Shown: positions 11,691 to 22,595 of the stretch, piece by piece
How the letters are laid out: each line of letters begins with the position of its first letter
Position numbering within the stretch: the stretch's first letter is position 1
Notes under the pieces: model-generated
Databases searched by the model: none
Seen by the model: only the letters and a program-made list of their open reading frames with translations
What the model was told of the DNA's origin: nothing
Made by a program: the position numbers and the translations under genes
From: Adiantum capillus-veneris
Taxonomy: Eukaryota; Streptophyta; Polypodiopsida; Polypodiales; Pteridaceae
Direction of reading: 5' to 3'
Assembly (NCBI GenBank): GCA_014529385.2
Contig: CM043946.1
Span: 16,759,077-16,823,076 of the forward strand
DNA: 64,000 nt

Positions 11691-12770
11691 GTCCTATGAA
11701 GGACCTGAAAATGCAAAAAAGATAGATCTTGCCAAACCAGGAGAAGAGCCTAGACCTACCTACATTGCAAACGACCTAGCAGAAGAAAAAGAAGAGCTTT
11801 TGTTAAGCTTACTGAAAGAGTACCGAGATATCTTTGCTTGGTCTTATAAGGATCTCAAGGATGTTGATCTAAAAATCTGTCAACATACCATACCCAAGAG
11901 AGATGATACGAAACCAAGTAGAAAAAGGCCATACACGTATAATGAGACATTTGCCAGGAAGATCAAAGAAGAGATAGAAAAGCTACAAGAAGCCAAATTC
12001 ATTTATGAAATTGAACACACGAATTTGGTGTCTCCAATTGTGTTAGTACCCAAGAAAAATGGAAAATTACAAGTGTGCGTCAATCGCAAGAAAGTGAATG
12101 CAACTACCATTAGAGACAACTTTCCTCTTGCAATCACTAAGCATGTTTTAGAACGAGTTGCAGGAAAAGAGGTTTACATCTTTTTAGATGGATTTTTGGG
12201 ATACAATCAACTTTTGGTTGATCCCAAAGATCATCATAAAACTGCTTTTGCAACTGAATGGGGTATTTTTGCCTATTGCTTTATGCCTTTTGGGTTAACT
12301 AATGCTTCAACCACCTTTCAAAGATTAATGAGCCATGCTTTTAAAGAATATCCTTGGAATTTCTTGGAAGTATATATGGATGATCTAATATATATTCATC
12401 AATCCGGGTTGATCATTTTGAACACCTCAAAAAGGTATTTGAAAAATGTAGACATTATAGGATTGGCCTAAATCCTGAAAATTGTACATTCATGGGTAGA
12501 CAAGGAAAAATTCTTGGACATATAGTGTCTAAAAATGACATTACTGACATGGATAAAATTCATGTTATTGCTGACTTGCCTAGATCGACTCCAGTCAAAA
12601 GGGTTCAAGCATTCATGGGACATTGTTACCGACGGTTCATTTACATGTACGCTATAATTTTAAAACCCATGTACATCTTGATTACACACTTTGAATGGAC
12701 TGATGAGTGTGAAGAATCCTTCATGAAGCTTAAGCAAGCTCTCACTTCAGCTCTAATATTGAAAGCTCCA
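11691..12770 (+). pseudogene. Element C: reverse transcriptase, fused directly to gag
   Basis: The frame that ends gag continues without a stop into the RT N-terminus (LLKEYRDIFAWSYKDLKDVD near 11805-11865). It goes on through KKNGKLQVCVNRKKVNATT near 12050-12110, a substrate-binding segment (LDGFLGYNQ), MPFGLTNASTTFQ and the catalytic VYMDDLIYIH near 12370-12400. A frameshift near 12400 moves the thumb/connection region (GKILGHIVSKN, then YRRFIYMY) into another frame. Both catalytic Asp residues remain. The direct gag-RT fusion without protease is unlike the usual gypsy order and fits with a protease-like domain after integrase in this element. Confidence 0.85.
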
Positions 12771-13160
12771 GATTGGACTAAGATATTCCACATACATGTA
12801 GATGCTTCCAATTTTGCCATCGGGTGTATACTAGCTCAACCAAGAGACGACAAAATTGATTTTTCTATTTCTTATGCTAGCCGACATTTGCATAAGGCAG
12901 AGAAAAACTACACCACCACCAAAAGCGAAGGACTAGGAATGATCTATGCCGTGAAAAAGTTTAGAAATTACCTATTGGCTAACAAATTTGTGTTCTTTGT
13001 GGACCACCAAGCCTTATTGTACTTGGTCAATAAGCCATGCAATATAGGAAGAATAGTAAGATGGTTCATCATTCTTCTGGAATTTGATTTCACTGTAGTT
13101 GTGAAAAAAGGCACCATTCATCAAAGAGCAGATCATTTGTCAAGGATTGTTTTAGAAGAC
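12771..13160 (+). pseudogene. Element C: RNase H
   Basis: This Ty3/gypsy RNase H has all three acidic positions: HVDASNFAIG near 12796-12825, YTTTKSEGLGM near 12910 (glutamate kept) and FFVDHQALLYL near 12995-13030. QRADHLSRI closes the domain near 13120. The frame is open with the RT connection region upstream (12492-13175) and stops just after the domain. Confidence 0.87.
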
Positions 13161-13199
13161 CACTTAGGGGAGTAGACGATGATCTACCAGATGCGTATC

Positions 13200-13580
13200 T
13201 GTTATCCATTGAAATGATACCTCGATGGTTGGAAAACATGGTATCCTTGATGACCATATCTCAAGTGGATTGGCAAATACCACTTCCTATTACAATCGGA
13301 CTAATTGAGCAATCGGTTGTGTATCAATTAATAGATGGAAGGTTGTACAAAACAAATCGAGATGGAATATTGCTTTTATGCATTAATCCTGAGGAGAAAA
13401 CCCAATACACAAGTCAAGCACATATTACTATAGTAGGACTTCACTTTGAGGAAGACCAAACTATACGATGGATCTTGAGACTTGGAGTATTTTGGCCGAA
13501 TATGAGGAGGGATGTTCATTCATTTGTAAAAAATTATCCTCAATTAAAAAACAAGCACCCATACCTCATGTGACATTGTT
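13200..13580 (+). pseudogene. Element C: first, extra integrase N-terminal module
   Basis: This 119-codon open segment resembles the region ahead of a gypsy integrase core: IDGRLYKTNRDG, then SQAHITIVGLHFEEDQT, then GVFWPNMRRDVHSFVKN. It has the form of the HHCC zinc-binding module, but the second cysteine pair is not evident. A second, better preserved copy of the same module follows immediately at 13590-13960. The duplication looks like part of the element and not a separate insertion, because both copies are in phase with the domain order. I cannot say whether it ever had a function. Confidence 0.62.
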
Positions 13581-14830
13581 CCAAATATCACTTGTTCCTA
13601 ATTGGAGTACCTATCTAGTTACTTACTTATCAAGCCGAGCATTTCCTGAGGATATGAGCAAACTCCATCAAAGAGCAATTGAAACTGAAGCAAGAGACTA
13701 TGCTCTTATTGGAAACCAATTGTATCGGAGAGGTAAGGATCAACAATTGCATCTTTGTGCAAATGAAGACAAATATATTTCCATTATAGAACAAGCACAT
13801 GCTGGATTAGCTGGAGGTCACTCCTCTAGTGAGACCACCACAAGAGCAATCTTAATGGCAGGCATATGGTGGCCAAAACTTTTTGGAGATGCCAAGGAAT
13901 ATGTTTGAAGGTGTGATTCTTGTCGACGAGCTAAAATGCCAACCCACGTGGATAGCATGCCTCTAAGACCAATGATGGACCTGCTTATAGAACCCAAGCT
14001 CAATATATCATTGTAGCTACAGACTATTTGACCAAGTGGGCCGAGGCTAAAGCAACTCAAAAGAATGATGCCACAACCACAGCCGCATTCTTGTATGAGT
14101 ACGTGTTCACAAGATATGGACTACCAATATAAATTGTCATGATAGGGGAATGCATTTCCTCAATGAGGTAATTGAGTATTTGCTTAATGAATTTATGGTC
14201 ATCCATAACAAATGGACTCCCTATCATCCACAAGCAAATGGCCAAGATAAGCATACGAATAAAATTCTTAGCTTGGTATTGACTAAAGTGGTTAGTTCAG
14301 GAAGGACAGATTGGGAAATGAATCTCCATGCTGCTCTATGGGCTTATAGAGTTTCATTCAAAATAGCTTTAAATGCTACACCCTTTAACCTTGATGCCAT
14401 GGCGCCGATAGAATTTCTATTGCCGATACTAAGGGTAGCTAAGGATCTTGAGTGGACTGAACATAAACTGTTAGAGAGACTTGAAGATTTAGAAAACCTT
14501 GATGAGAAAAGGCTAATTGGTGTAGCTCACATCTATGCACAAAAGAGAAAAAAAAAATAGTTTTTTGATTCTCATCTCATAACAAAAATCTTCAAGAAAG
14601 AGGACTTAGTGTTAGTCTACTCCCTTAAGCAACACATTCCCAAGTTTAAGAAAAAGGAAAACGGACCGTTATTATTGAAGTTGTATCTCCAAGTAGAGAA
14701 GTTAAGTTGTCGACCCTAGATGGTGAACCTATGGCTAACTGGATTACTGGATGTTGTTTAAAGAAGTACAATTTGCCACTAACCAATGAATTGCTAGAAA
14801 GAATGCATGCAGCTAAACAATGAAAGATAA
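13581..14830 (+). pseudogene. Element C: integrase
   Basis: The zinc-finger module shows GNQLYRRGKDQQL, then EQAHAGLAGGHSS, then GIWWPKL, with the CxxC pair in RCDSCRRAK near 13908-13935. The core is broken by shifts: VFTRYGLPI near 14104, a HFLNEV segment, and YHPQANGQDKHTNK near 14223-14265. In that last motif the position of the catalytic glutamate is not Glu, so the enzyme would be inactive even without the frameshifts. The C-terminal part (FDSHLITKIFKKEDLVLVY, then a beta segment like the GPY/F module) extends to about 14750. The helical linker of the downstream protease follows directly. Confidence 0.83.
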
Positions 14831-15395
14831 AACGACAGCAGGTTATTGATGAAGCCCAAGAAGAAGCTCGGCTTTGAGTACTCAAAGGGAAAGCTGCACT
14901 CAAAAATCAACAAATACCTATTCCCATCAACACTCTAGAACCAGATGACCGACTATGGGAATTATAGAAGGATGCAGTGTCAGCAGACGATGAATGGTTA
15001 GATGGAATGAACCTTCACATCAAAGTACAACTAAACAATCATAGCACGAATGCATTGATCGACACAGGGGCTTGAGTAAATGCAATGAGTTATTCCACAT
15101 ACAAGAAAGCAACAAGTCAGTCTTTGACAACAGGAATATCGACTATTAAATGATGCAACAAGAACCCAACAGCAACACTTAAATGTGATAGTACACGGAT
15201 GTTCATGCTCTCATCGATTTTTATGCTTACCAGATGAACACATGAATAAAACAATGATTCTTGGAATCTCATGGATGCGGACGTACAAGGCAGTACTGGA
15301 TTAGGATACCAATTAGCTCAAGCTATCACCTAAAGGTGGACAAATCATTGTTCCAATTGCACTAAGCAAAGAGGAATGGAAAGGAGGTTACCAGC
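14831..15395 (+). pseudogene. Element C: retropepsin-like domain located after integrase
   Basis: After a charged helical linker (QQVIDEAQEEARL) the translation reads DDEWLDGMNLHIKVQL and then NALIDTGA (near 15050-15072), the catalytic triplet motif of aspartic proteases. The second half is in another frame at about 15170-15345: LNVIVHGCSHRFLCLP, then MNKTMILGISWM with the ILG motif, then KAVLD and GGQIIVPI, a complete retropepsin C-terminal half. So a whole protease-like fold lies downstream of integrase. The usual site between gag and RT is empty in this element. Element A shows the same INT-linker-DTGA order. Stops interrupt it, so this copy is dead. Confidence 0.75.
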
Positions 15396-16023
15396 AGAGA
15401 AAACCACAAAGCAATCAATCTTTTCTGTCATGCTACAAGTAGCATGCAAGGAGTCAGGCAAATTTGGGTACGAAAAGCACAACTTAAGGACAAGCTGATT
15501 CAAATATGGGTGCCCAAAACATCACCTACTTTACCAAAGACGGTTCCAGGGTTCAAAACACAAGAGGAGCATCTCCAAACAAGGAACCTAATACGAAATG
15601 AATTTGGAAGAAAAAGGAGCACTTATCTTCTCCGAAATCTGTAAAACAAATCAAGCAATGGAGAGTTAAGACTCAAAAGACTCAACCATGACATTATGAC
15701 CAAAGCAAACCAAGATACCAATGGCCGGTAAAAGCTCAACAACAGCCAATATTAATACCCATAACTTAGGAAATCAGCATACCAAAGCATCTTGATGGGA
15801 CAATGAAGCAAAGAGCACACAAGCTACAAGATTTGCTCTTTGGAAGGCAACAAAAGAAAACCTCGACATGAGAGACCCTTGAGTTAATTACTCAAGACCC
15901 AACTCTTGCACAACATAATGGTTTTAACTGCATTGATCTTCAAAGCATGGTAGAGCCAACCAAGGCTATCATAGACATGATCGTTCAACCCATGCACACA
16001 GTCGTCCCGGAGTACGCCATCTA
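15396..16023 (+). pseudogene. Element C: unrecognised pol tail
   Basis: Broken coding-like sequence follows the protease domain. A 66-codon segment (15444-15644) contains WVPKTSPTLPK, and the last readable part ends near VVPEYAI at about 16021. I recognise no domain. It may be the C-terminus of the pol polyprotein of this family. Confidence 0.4.
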
Positions 16024-18240
16024 GGAGGGGTGGAAGGGAACTAAGTAATTAGGGGCAATGTTTGAAGAGGGAGGAAAAACTTTGATGTTAACATGCGATT
16101 TTTTGCAAAATTACCTAGTAATGCCCTTACAAGTCATCAACAAGGAAAATTTAATTGATAACATCTCCCCGATGAGTGTAAATAGTGTATATACTATGAG
16201 AAAAGCATAAAAAATAGTTTTTTTGGTTATTTTTCATTATTTTTCTTGATATTGGGACTTAAAAATGGAGAAATCCAACAGAAAACAATAAAACTATGTT
16301 TTTCAATGGATTTCTTAATTATTGGATTTTCACTTTGCTTTTTTAGCGTATTTTGTTATTTTCTTTATTTTTTCAATAAACAGGTCAAAAAGTAATAATA
16401 AATAGCAAATGAGCTCAGATAGAAAAATTGAACGTACATTGATGATCAAAAGGACAAGGCAGACAGACACAAAAAATTTCATTCAAATCGGCAGATGGAA
16501 GCGGGAAGCCTAAATTAGGCGACCAAGACTTACTTTTGCAGAATTCTTGCAGAATGAGCTACAAGAATCCGATTCAAGAAATTTTTGAGTCTAACAGAGA
16601 TTTCATGACCTAGTAATACTAACAGGGGAATTTGGGGAAAAGTAATTCGGGAAGCCCGAGTATAGATACTCAAGGTAGCCTAAAATTACCTCATTTCCAC
16701 TTGTCGCCTTTGGAGAGAGAGCTTTCGACCTTCTTCGTGCACGATTGCCAAAGTTCACAGTCACCCGTTTATAGCACCATCTCACACAAGACATGAGGGG
16801 TAAGTTGTATACTTATCAATGATCCATCTTGTATGGCCAGTAGCTAGTATAAACCCCTGGAAAAAACCCTAGAATCCAAGCAGTGCACGAAGTCCTACGA
16901 CCAAAAATTTACCATAGTGGCCTGTCAGCTCAACCAAATCGGACGAGACTTGAACTATAGCATGACCCTATATAATAGAACACTTCTATATCAACAGTTG
17001 ACCATTCGACAGGGGTCAAGGGGGGTATGAAGTAGAAAAGCTAGGTTTTTGGCAGATGCCAGAATTGGATTCTGACACCACAGACAACTTGTAGAATGGG
17101 TCTATACACAATGTATATGGTTGGTTTCATAAAAACAATCAAGGCAAGCTCTCAAAAAGCAGAAAACAGTTTGAAGGCTATAAAACGTCAAATTTGACAT
17201 ATGAAGTCAAATTGACTCCAAATGGGCCAAAATTGAATGAGTTGCTTCAGGACTATGAAGCGGACAAGTTCATAGCTTCAAAAGTGACTAACAAACTCCA
17301 CAAGCCATGTAGTCACAAAAAACAATGATTTCAGAGTGGACAAAGCAAGAGGTGATGCCGACATGAAAAACATATTTTCCAAATTCAATTTAGGACTTGT
17401 CTTAGGTGCATTGAATATGTTTAGGTCAAAATTTGTCAAGTTTAGCAAAAAACGTTGACTGTTGTAAATAATTACGATTATTTACTTTTGAATTTTTTGG
17501 TTTGAAAATGGTACCATCACTTCACCTATCATTTGTACACACCTATTACATGCCACATGTATGAGCCAAAATGATCAATGATAACTTGGAAAATTATCAA
17601 AAAATACAAAGAAGTTCTTCCAATCCAAATTTTGAGTTATCTGTCACAATTTTTGATCCAAATCACACCATATCTCATACACATGGTCTACATCATGCGT
17701 AGAACCAAGTTGCACCAAAAAATGCACAATTTGATGAAAAAGTTAATAATCGTGATTATTTACTATTTTGCCAAGATGGGGGAAAATTACAACTTTGACC
17801 TTATGGGACCAAAGAAAATGATGTCCCAAGCCCAATGACCAAGTTTGAGAAAATTTGGATCTCGATCAAAATCTCAAAATCCCTTTATATCTACTGTTTT
17901 AGAGACGGAAAGCCTAAATCTGTCACCATTTCCACCCTGTGCACTCAAATGAGCCCACACTTCACTCAGAGTATCTAATTGCTAATTATTTCAGGCCTAT
18001 GATGCCAAAAATGCAAAAAGTTGAAAAAATTCCTAGCTGTAAATAATCGTGACTATTTACTTTTGTTGCAAATTTTTGTTTGGACTTTATGAATTTGACC
18101 TTTACATGTTTTTATGCCTCTATGCATGTTCCAAAATTGATTTGAAGCAAATTGGACTCAATTTGTCAGCAATTCAGACCGAAGAGCATTTCAAAGTGAA
18201 AATTGCAAAAATTTTCTAACTTTGGCACTCTATTCACTTA
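16024..18240 (+). other. Element C: long non-coding stretch between pol and the accessory frame
   Basis: These 2.2 kb have no coding signal. There is a T-rich segment at about 16200-16390. The second half carries three phased copies of the AT-rich palindrome. The base composition and repeat words resemble the 5' leader of the element. Confidence 0.6.
17464..18060 (+). repeat. Three phased palindromes in the 3' region of element C
   Basis: Copies at 17464-17485, 17741-17764 and 18039-18060 match the leader palindrome (GTAAATAATCG followed by its complement) with one to a few mismatches. Spacing is about 280 and 297 bp, like that in the leader. The same repeat family therefore flanks the coding region on both sides. 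Confidence 0.82.
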
Positions 18241-18249
18241 ATAGGAGCA

Positions 18250-19480
18250 ATGCAAGGTGCGGAGAAGGCCAAGAAGAGGGTCTCCCAAAAAGAGAAGCTG
18301 CAAGAGTTGCCACCATACCAACTGGAACCCAGTTCAGTGAAGACGGCCAAAGAAACATATCTGTCCAGAGAACAGCTTGAAGAGAACAACACCACTGTTT
18401 TCACAGGCAGGTTTAAAAGTGAAGAAGGACATCAAGTAGAGCTGCAACTACTATCAAAAGAAATCTATGATGTCGCGGTAAAGCCAGACACAAAGGAGGC
18501 CAACAAAAGGCCCAGCCTCAGAGAATTCTACGACCAAGAACAGTATGGTGTAGACTTCTAGAAAGCCTATGAGCTCTTGTCTACAACTAAGAAAAGATAG
18601 ATCAACCCAAATTACTGACCAACAAGGGCAGAAAGTCGAAGTAGTGATCACAAAGGAAATTGTGGCCAAGGCTTTGAAGTGCCAACAGAAGGGATGACAA
18701 TGAGGACAACAGGCACCTTCACCAAGGAGAGTGCTGCGGCAACCTTTGCCGACCCCATCCAAAAGCAAGTGGAAGAACCAGCACGATTGTATCATCAACA
18801 CTTCCATTTCCTAGCAAAGAGACCACCAAGGTACATAACACTTAATCATGCAGTTACGACTATATTTACCTAGTGTTGAAATCGACAACCAGGAAACCAA
18901 TTGACCACGCTCAATATGTGCTATCAACACTAAAGGGCACCAAGAAGGAGGGTAAGATCACGTATTTGGGTGCACCTGAAGTATTACAAAAATATCATAC
19001 CATGCTATTGGCATGACAAAAAATTTTCCACGTGCCCCATATCAGAACACATGGATTGTGTCTGCACAGCCATCATTAAGAACCACACGATCGTCAAAGA
19101 GAGTTTACAAGTCAGATGAAGAGTCTACTGAGAGCTCTCATGAAGCGCATAGCAGTGAAAGCTCAGATAATGAAGAGAGAAGAGCTAGAATAGAGGAAAT
19201 GAAGAAGAAAGTAGTGGCTTCACATAAGGAATAACCTCAACAAAATAAAGTGAGGTTTGAATGAGAAAAAAATACTTACAAAAGAAGACACCAAGCCCAG
19301 GTGAGAACCTGGCAAGGTGGATTCCAAGAGATATTAGAGGCCCCCAAACCAGAAGATCCCAAGAATTCTCTTGAATGCATGTATGAGAAAGCAGAAGCCT
19401 TAAAGAAAAAAGACGCTCAAGAAGAAGAAAGAAAAGCAAGGGAAGATGTGATGGAGCAGTAGAGACAAGCTGAAGTGGCC
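18250..19480 (+). pseudogene. Element C: accessory frame, N-terminal part
   Basis: This sense-strand coding-like sequence lies between pol and the 3' LTR. The first 103 codons (18250-18561) are open, with a Lys/Glu-rich start. Later pieces in shifted frames include QKVEVVITKEIVAKALK near 18628-18680, YDYIYLVLKSTTRKP near 18857-18902 and KKEGKITYLGAPEVLQKYH near 18942-18998. This pattern recalls the plant-transposon accessory protein family sometimes found after pol in Tat/Athila elements, but the match is weak. A serine-rich acidic region follows (about 19110-19170). The position corresponds to the extra or env-like gene of some plant gypsy elements; no membrane segment is visible. Confidence 0.5.
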
Positions 19481-19487
19481 CAACATA

Positions 19488-20560
19488 GTGAAACCCAGCA
19501 CGAACAAGGAGAGATGTCTCCTAGACCATCAAAAAGACCACCCGATACCAAGCCCTATACGTTCACCAACAGTTAGACCCACTGAGGGTGAGCAAGCCAA
19601 AGAAAAGGAGCCTGAGCTTGAACTAGAGGAGGCTACAAAGTTTGAGCAACCCAAGTCAACAGAAACAGAAACCACTCCTTCTACAACCACCCAAAAAGAG
19701 ATGGCCGAGGCATCCATGAGCCTCAAGAAGACAAAATAGCCGAGGCAACCACACAGCCTCAAGGAGAGGTAGAGACCCTGACGCAACCATAAGCAACCAC
19801 AACCCCACCCAAGGAGCCACACACAGACACTACTGAAACATCTAGGTAGCCCACAGAGCATGAAGATTGGCAGACAAATGGCGAAGTCATTCTGCAAGTT
19901 AATGAATATAACAAGCAGATGCAAGAGATGATAGAGAAAATGCAAACATCAGCACTTAGTCACAGTGCTAAGGCTAGAGAGTTGGAGATGGTCATTGACG
20001 CTCTCCAAGGAGAGCTAGAGGACAAGATGAATGTCATCACATATCTACAGAGACAAATCCAAGAGCTGAGAGCTGAAGCTAAACAACACCAGCTAGCAAA
20101 AAAGAAGCAACAAAAGGAAATGGAGGAACATGGTGAACTTCTCAACAAGTTAACAGATGTCTGCAAGACCAAAGACCAACAACTGACAGAGGTAACCAAT
20201 GAACCCTTAACCACAACTATGTCAGTACAAAAGATCCAAGTGCAGCTCGACGTAGTGAATGCTTTACTACAATATTCAGAGCAAAGGATCAATGATCAGG
20301 CAACCTTTTTGAGACAGATAAGAAAAAATCCTGCATTTGCCTTGATCAAAGGTATAGATGAAGTATACAAGGTTTTAGAAAAGAAAATAAAAGATCTTAA
20401 ACTCAAGCTAAAGCTAGAGCAGTCACAATGAAGAGACCTTGCACTAATGCGGGTACAAAGAGAAGAAAAACTGCTCAAGGAGATAGCCGAGCTAAAGAGG
20501 GCCAATCAACTGCTGAGAGAGGGACAACTAGAGACTCAAGAAGAAGCTGGTACCTCAGAG
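19488..20560 (+). pseudogene. Element C: accessory frame, Pro/Glu-rich and coiled-coil part
   Basis: A Pro/Thr/Glu-rich segment (19488-19800) is followed by 170 open codons (19919-20431) with a clear heptad-like pattern rich in Glu, Gln, Lys and Leu (for example LEMVIDALQGELEDKM). This is a long coiled coil. The coil continues in a shifted frame to about 20560. It is probably the middle of the same accessory protein as the neighbouring segments. No function can be assigned. Confidence 0.55.
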
Positions 20561-20757
20561 TAACCAAATGTTGAAATTCCATCATTCTCTTTGGTTGAGA
20601 TGAAAACACAGCCGGCAAAAGGGCTAGGAGGAGAGAAAAATTTCCAGGTACCAATAATAGATGCTGGCAAGTGCCAATGGTCCAACTGTCTAAAGCTGAA
20701 GAAGATGCACTCAAGGAGTAGGTTGCTCAGGAGACAGATGAGCAATGGAAAGCAGCA

Positions 20758-21604
20758 ATGGATTGGGAGTTGAGGGTTCTCCATTCAGTCAACGTCACTC
20801 AACTCACTCCCAACCAAATCAATGCACAATGGCATCAACAATCATTGCCATATCCTTTGATCAAGGTAGAGCTTTTACAGGCAAAAGAACGACTATATAA
20901 AGATATGCAGGAAGAAGGCATAGAGGTAGTCCACCCCAAGTGGAGAAAGAGCTTGGTTGAATAAGAATCCTAGATATTTGATTTTGATCACAATAGCACC
21001 TGCAACCCTTCAGAAAGACCCAACCTTTTGTCCTATACCACCACGGGTAAGGACATGGCAAGCACATGAAGCACTGAATAAGAAGCGGCCTACATGGCTC
21101 AACTATCCAAGATTGCCAGTTCTACAGCAGGGAACACCGACAGAGGAATACATGGTGAAAACCCTGACGGGCACCATGACAATCTTCAAAAGTCTCCCTG
21201 ATCTCTCATGCGCCATGCTTTACAAAATTTGCCGAATGCTACTCACATGCACTGAAGATTTTCACGAGCCAGAGCAAGCAGGAGCACCGTGGATGTCATT
21301 CCTCGAGGGCAATAAGGGTCTTTGCTACGACCTATGCGGCCAACCTTCTGAAGCAGTCCTTTATGGCTTCTACGCCCGATGCATGTTCTTACCTTCTAGC
21401 AATATGTTGGCGTTTGAGGAAGCATTTTACACAGGTTTATTCACTTGGAAAACGAAGATATTTGGGCTAGTGATCAACAACCTAACCTCCAGATTTGTTG
21501 GCTACTCAGCCATTGAGCTCAAGAACAGGGTCACCATGCAATTCTTGCAGGTTCCAGACAAAGAAAGAAACATCAGATATATGAGAAAGCCTTACATGCA
21601 CTGA
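20758..21604 (+). pseudogene. Element C: accessory frame, C-terminal part
   Basis: Two overlapping open stretches (20758-20964 and 20957-21604) make the end of the accessory gene. The last 215 codons are open and look globular (for example RPTWLNYPRLPVLQQG, then GFYARCMFLPSSNMLAFEEA). They end 85 bp before the 3' LTR. I do not recognise the family. That this is the longest uninterrupted stretch in the accessory region suggests it was under coding constraint before the element died. Confidence 0.5.
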
Positions 21605-21675
21605 AAGACCGCCTCATCAGCCTTCAACCCGAAGATTACTTCAACCCATAAAGTTGTGTCAAGGACGACACATGT

Positions 21676-21689
21676 GAGGAGGGGGGGAA
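21676..21689 (+). other. Element C polypurine tract
   Basis: The purine run GAGGAGGGGGGGAA directly precedes the 3' LTR, the expected primer site for plus-strand DNA synthesis. Confidence 0.85.
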
Positions 21690-22595
21690 TGTTAGCAGCA
21701 AGCTAACCCAGATACCATTTTTTGGAGCTCTCATTGTAAAAACATTTATTATTTTGATTAATCGAGAATATTGTAACTCCTACTTTCCAGATAAACTTTG
21801 TAACTGATGAGCCGGGACTACAAGCTTCCAGATTGTATCAGACTGCTGTCTTTAGTTAGAGCTCTCAGATTATTAGTTTTGAGCACCAAAAACCTTGGCT
21901 AAGGTATAAAAGCAAATTTTTGTAAGTTTTCTATAAGTTTTTGGATAATGAAACACAGTGTGAGCTAACGACGCTCACTTCTCTCCTTTTCGTGCTTCCT
22001 ACGGGATCCCTCCTTGGTTGTCACATTGCAGTTGTGTCTGTTGCGTTGCAACCACAGGTAAGAGCTCTACGCATTGACGTAAGAATTTTACGACATTTTG
22101 TAGCTTTTGGCGTCACCGACCCGCAACCTAATTTCATCATAATTAGGAATTTACACCTTAAAATCAAAACTAAGTATAAGCTCGGTATTGGGGCATCATT
22201 GCTAAGCATTTTGATGCATTCTGGGTCAAAAATGACTAGGTCAAAAACTCATTGCTGTTAATAATCACAATTTTTGCACGACTTAAAGTGAGATTTGAGA
22301 CGATAATCATGTGTTCTTAGGTCTTGAAAAAAATGTTCTAGAAGTTTCATGACGTTTGGATGTTGTAATAGATGTGATTTGTTTGCTGATGAGTGATTAG
22401 CTTTTGGTGATTTCTGTCATTTGAGTGTAGCTTGAGTTAGATGCAAGTTGTTTGTTGTTTTCTAAGAGATTGACAACCTCTTTGTAGCCTCTATAGACTA
22501 GTCGAATCAGCTTCTTCCCATGAATTGACAATTATATTTGTGGTTCTCGCTATGTCTGCAATAAGATAGGAGTGAGGTTAGACACCCATCCCACA
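21690..22595 (+). repeat. Element C 3' LTR
   Basis: This 906-bp LTR is the partner of 7396-8303 (TGTTAGCA...CCCACA), with its TATA box at 21905-21912. It is followed by the target duplication ACATT at 22596-22600. A residual palindrome-like word lies at about 22256-22274. Confidence 0.92.

Larger units (their letters stand above)
7396..22595 (+). mobile_element. Element C: 15.2-kb Ty3/gypsy LTR retrotransposon
   Basis: This is a complete insertion with both LTRs (7396-8303 and 21690-22595, each TG...CA), a tRNA-Asp primer-binding site and a polypurine tract. The 5-bp target duplication is slightly decayed: GCATT at 7391-7395 and ACATT at 22596-22600. It lies in the opposite orientation within the gag of element A, whose frame is restored when C and one duplication copy are removed. 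The order inside is leader with palindromes, gag, RT, RNase H, integrase, retropepsin-like domain, a long non-coding stretch with more palindromes, and an accessory frame. All coding parts are broken and the LTRs have clearly diverged, so the insertion is old. Confidence 0.93.

Noticed and set aside
8994-18060. CRISPR array or MITE insertions for the phased palindromes
   Set aside because: Spacers are about 260 bp and share sequence with each other, and the repeat is embedded in a larger degenerate unit. There are no target duplications around each dyad and no cas genes.
19529-20505. Cys/Ser/Leu-rich minus-strand frames opposite the coiled-coil region
   Set aside because: They are antisense shadows of the Glu/Gln/Lys-rich accessory frame.
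20957-21604. Envelope protein in element C
   Set aside because: The position would fit, but there is no signal peptide, membrane anchor or fusion-like segment.
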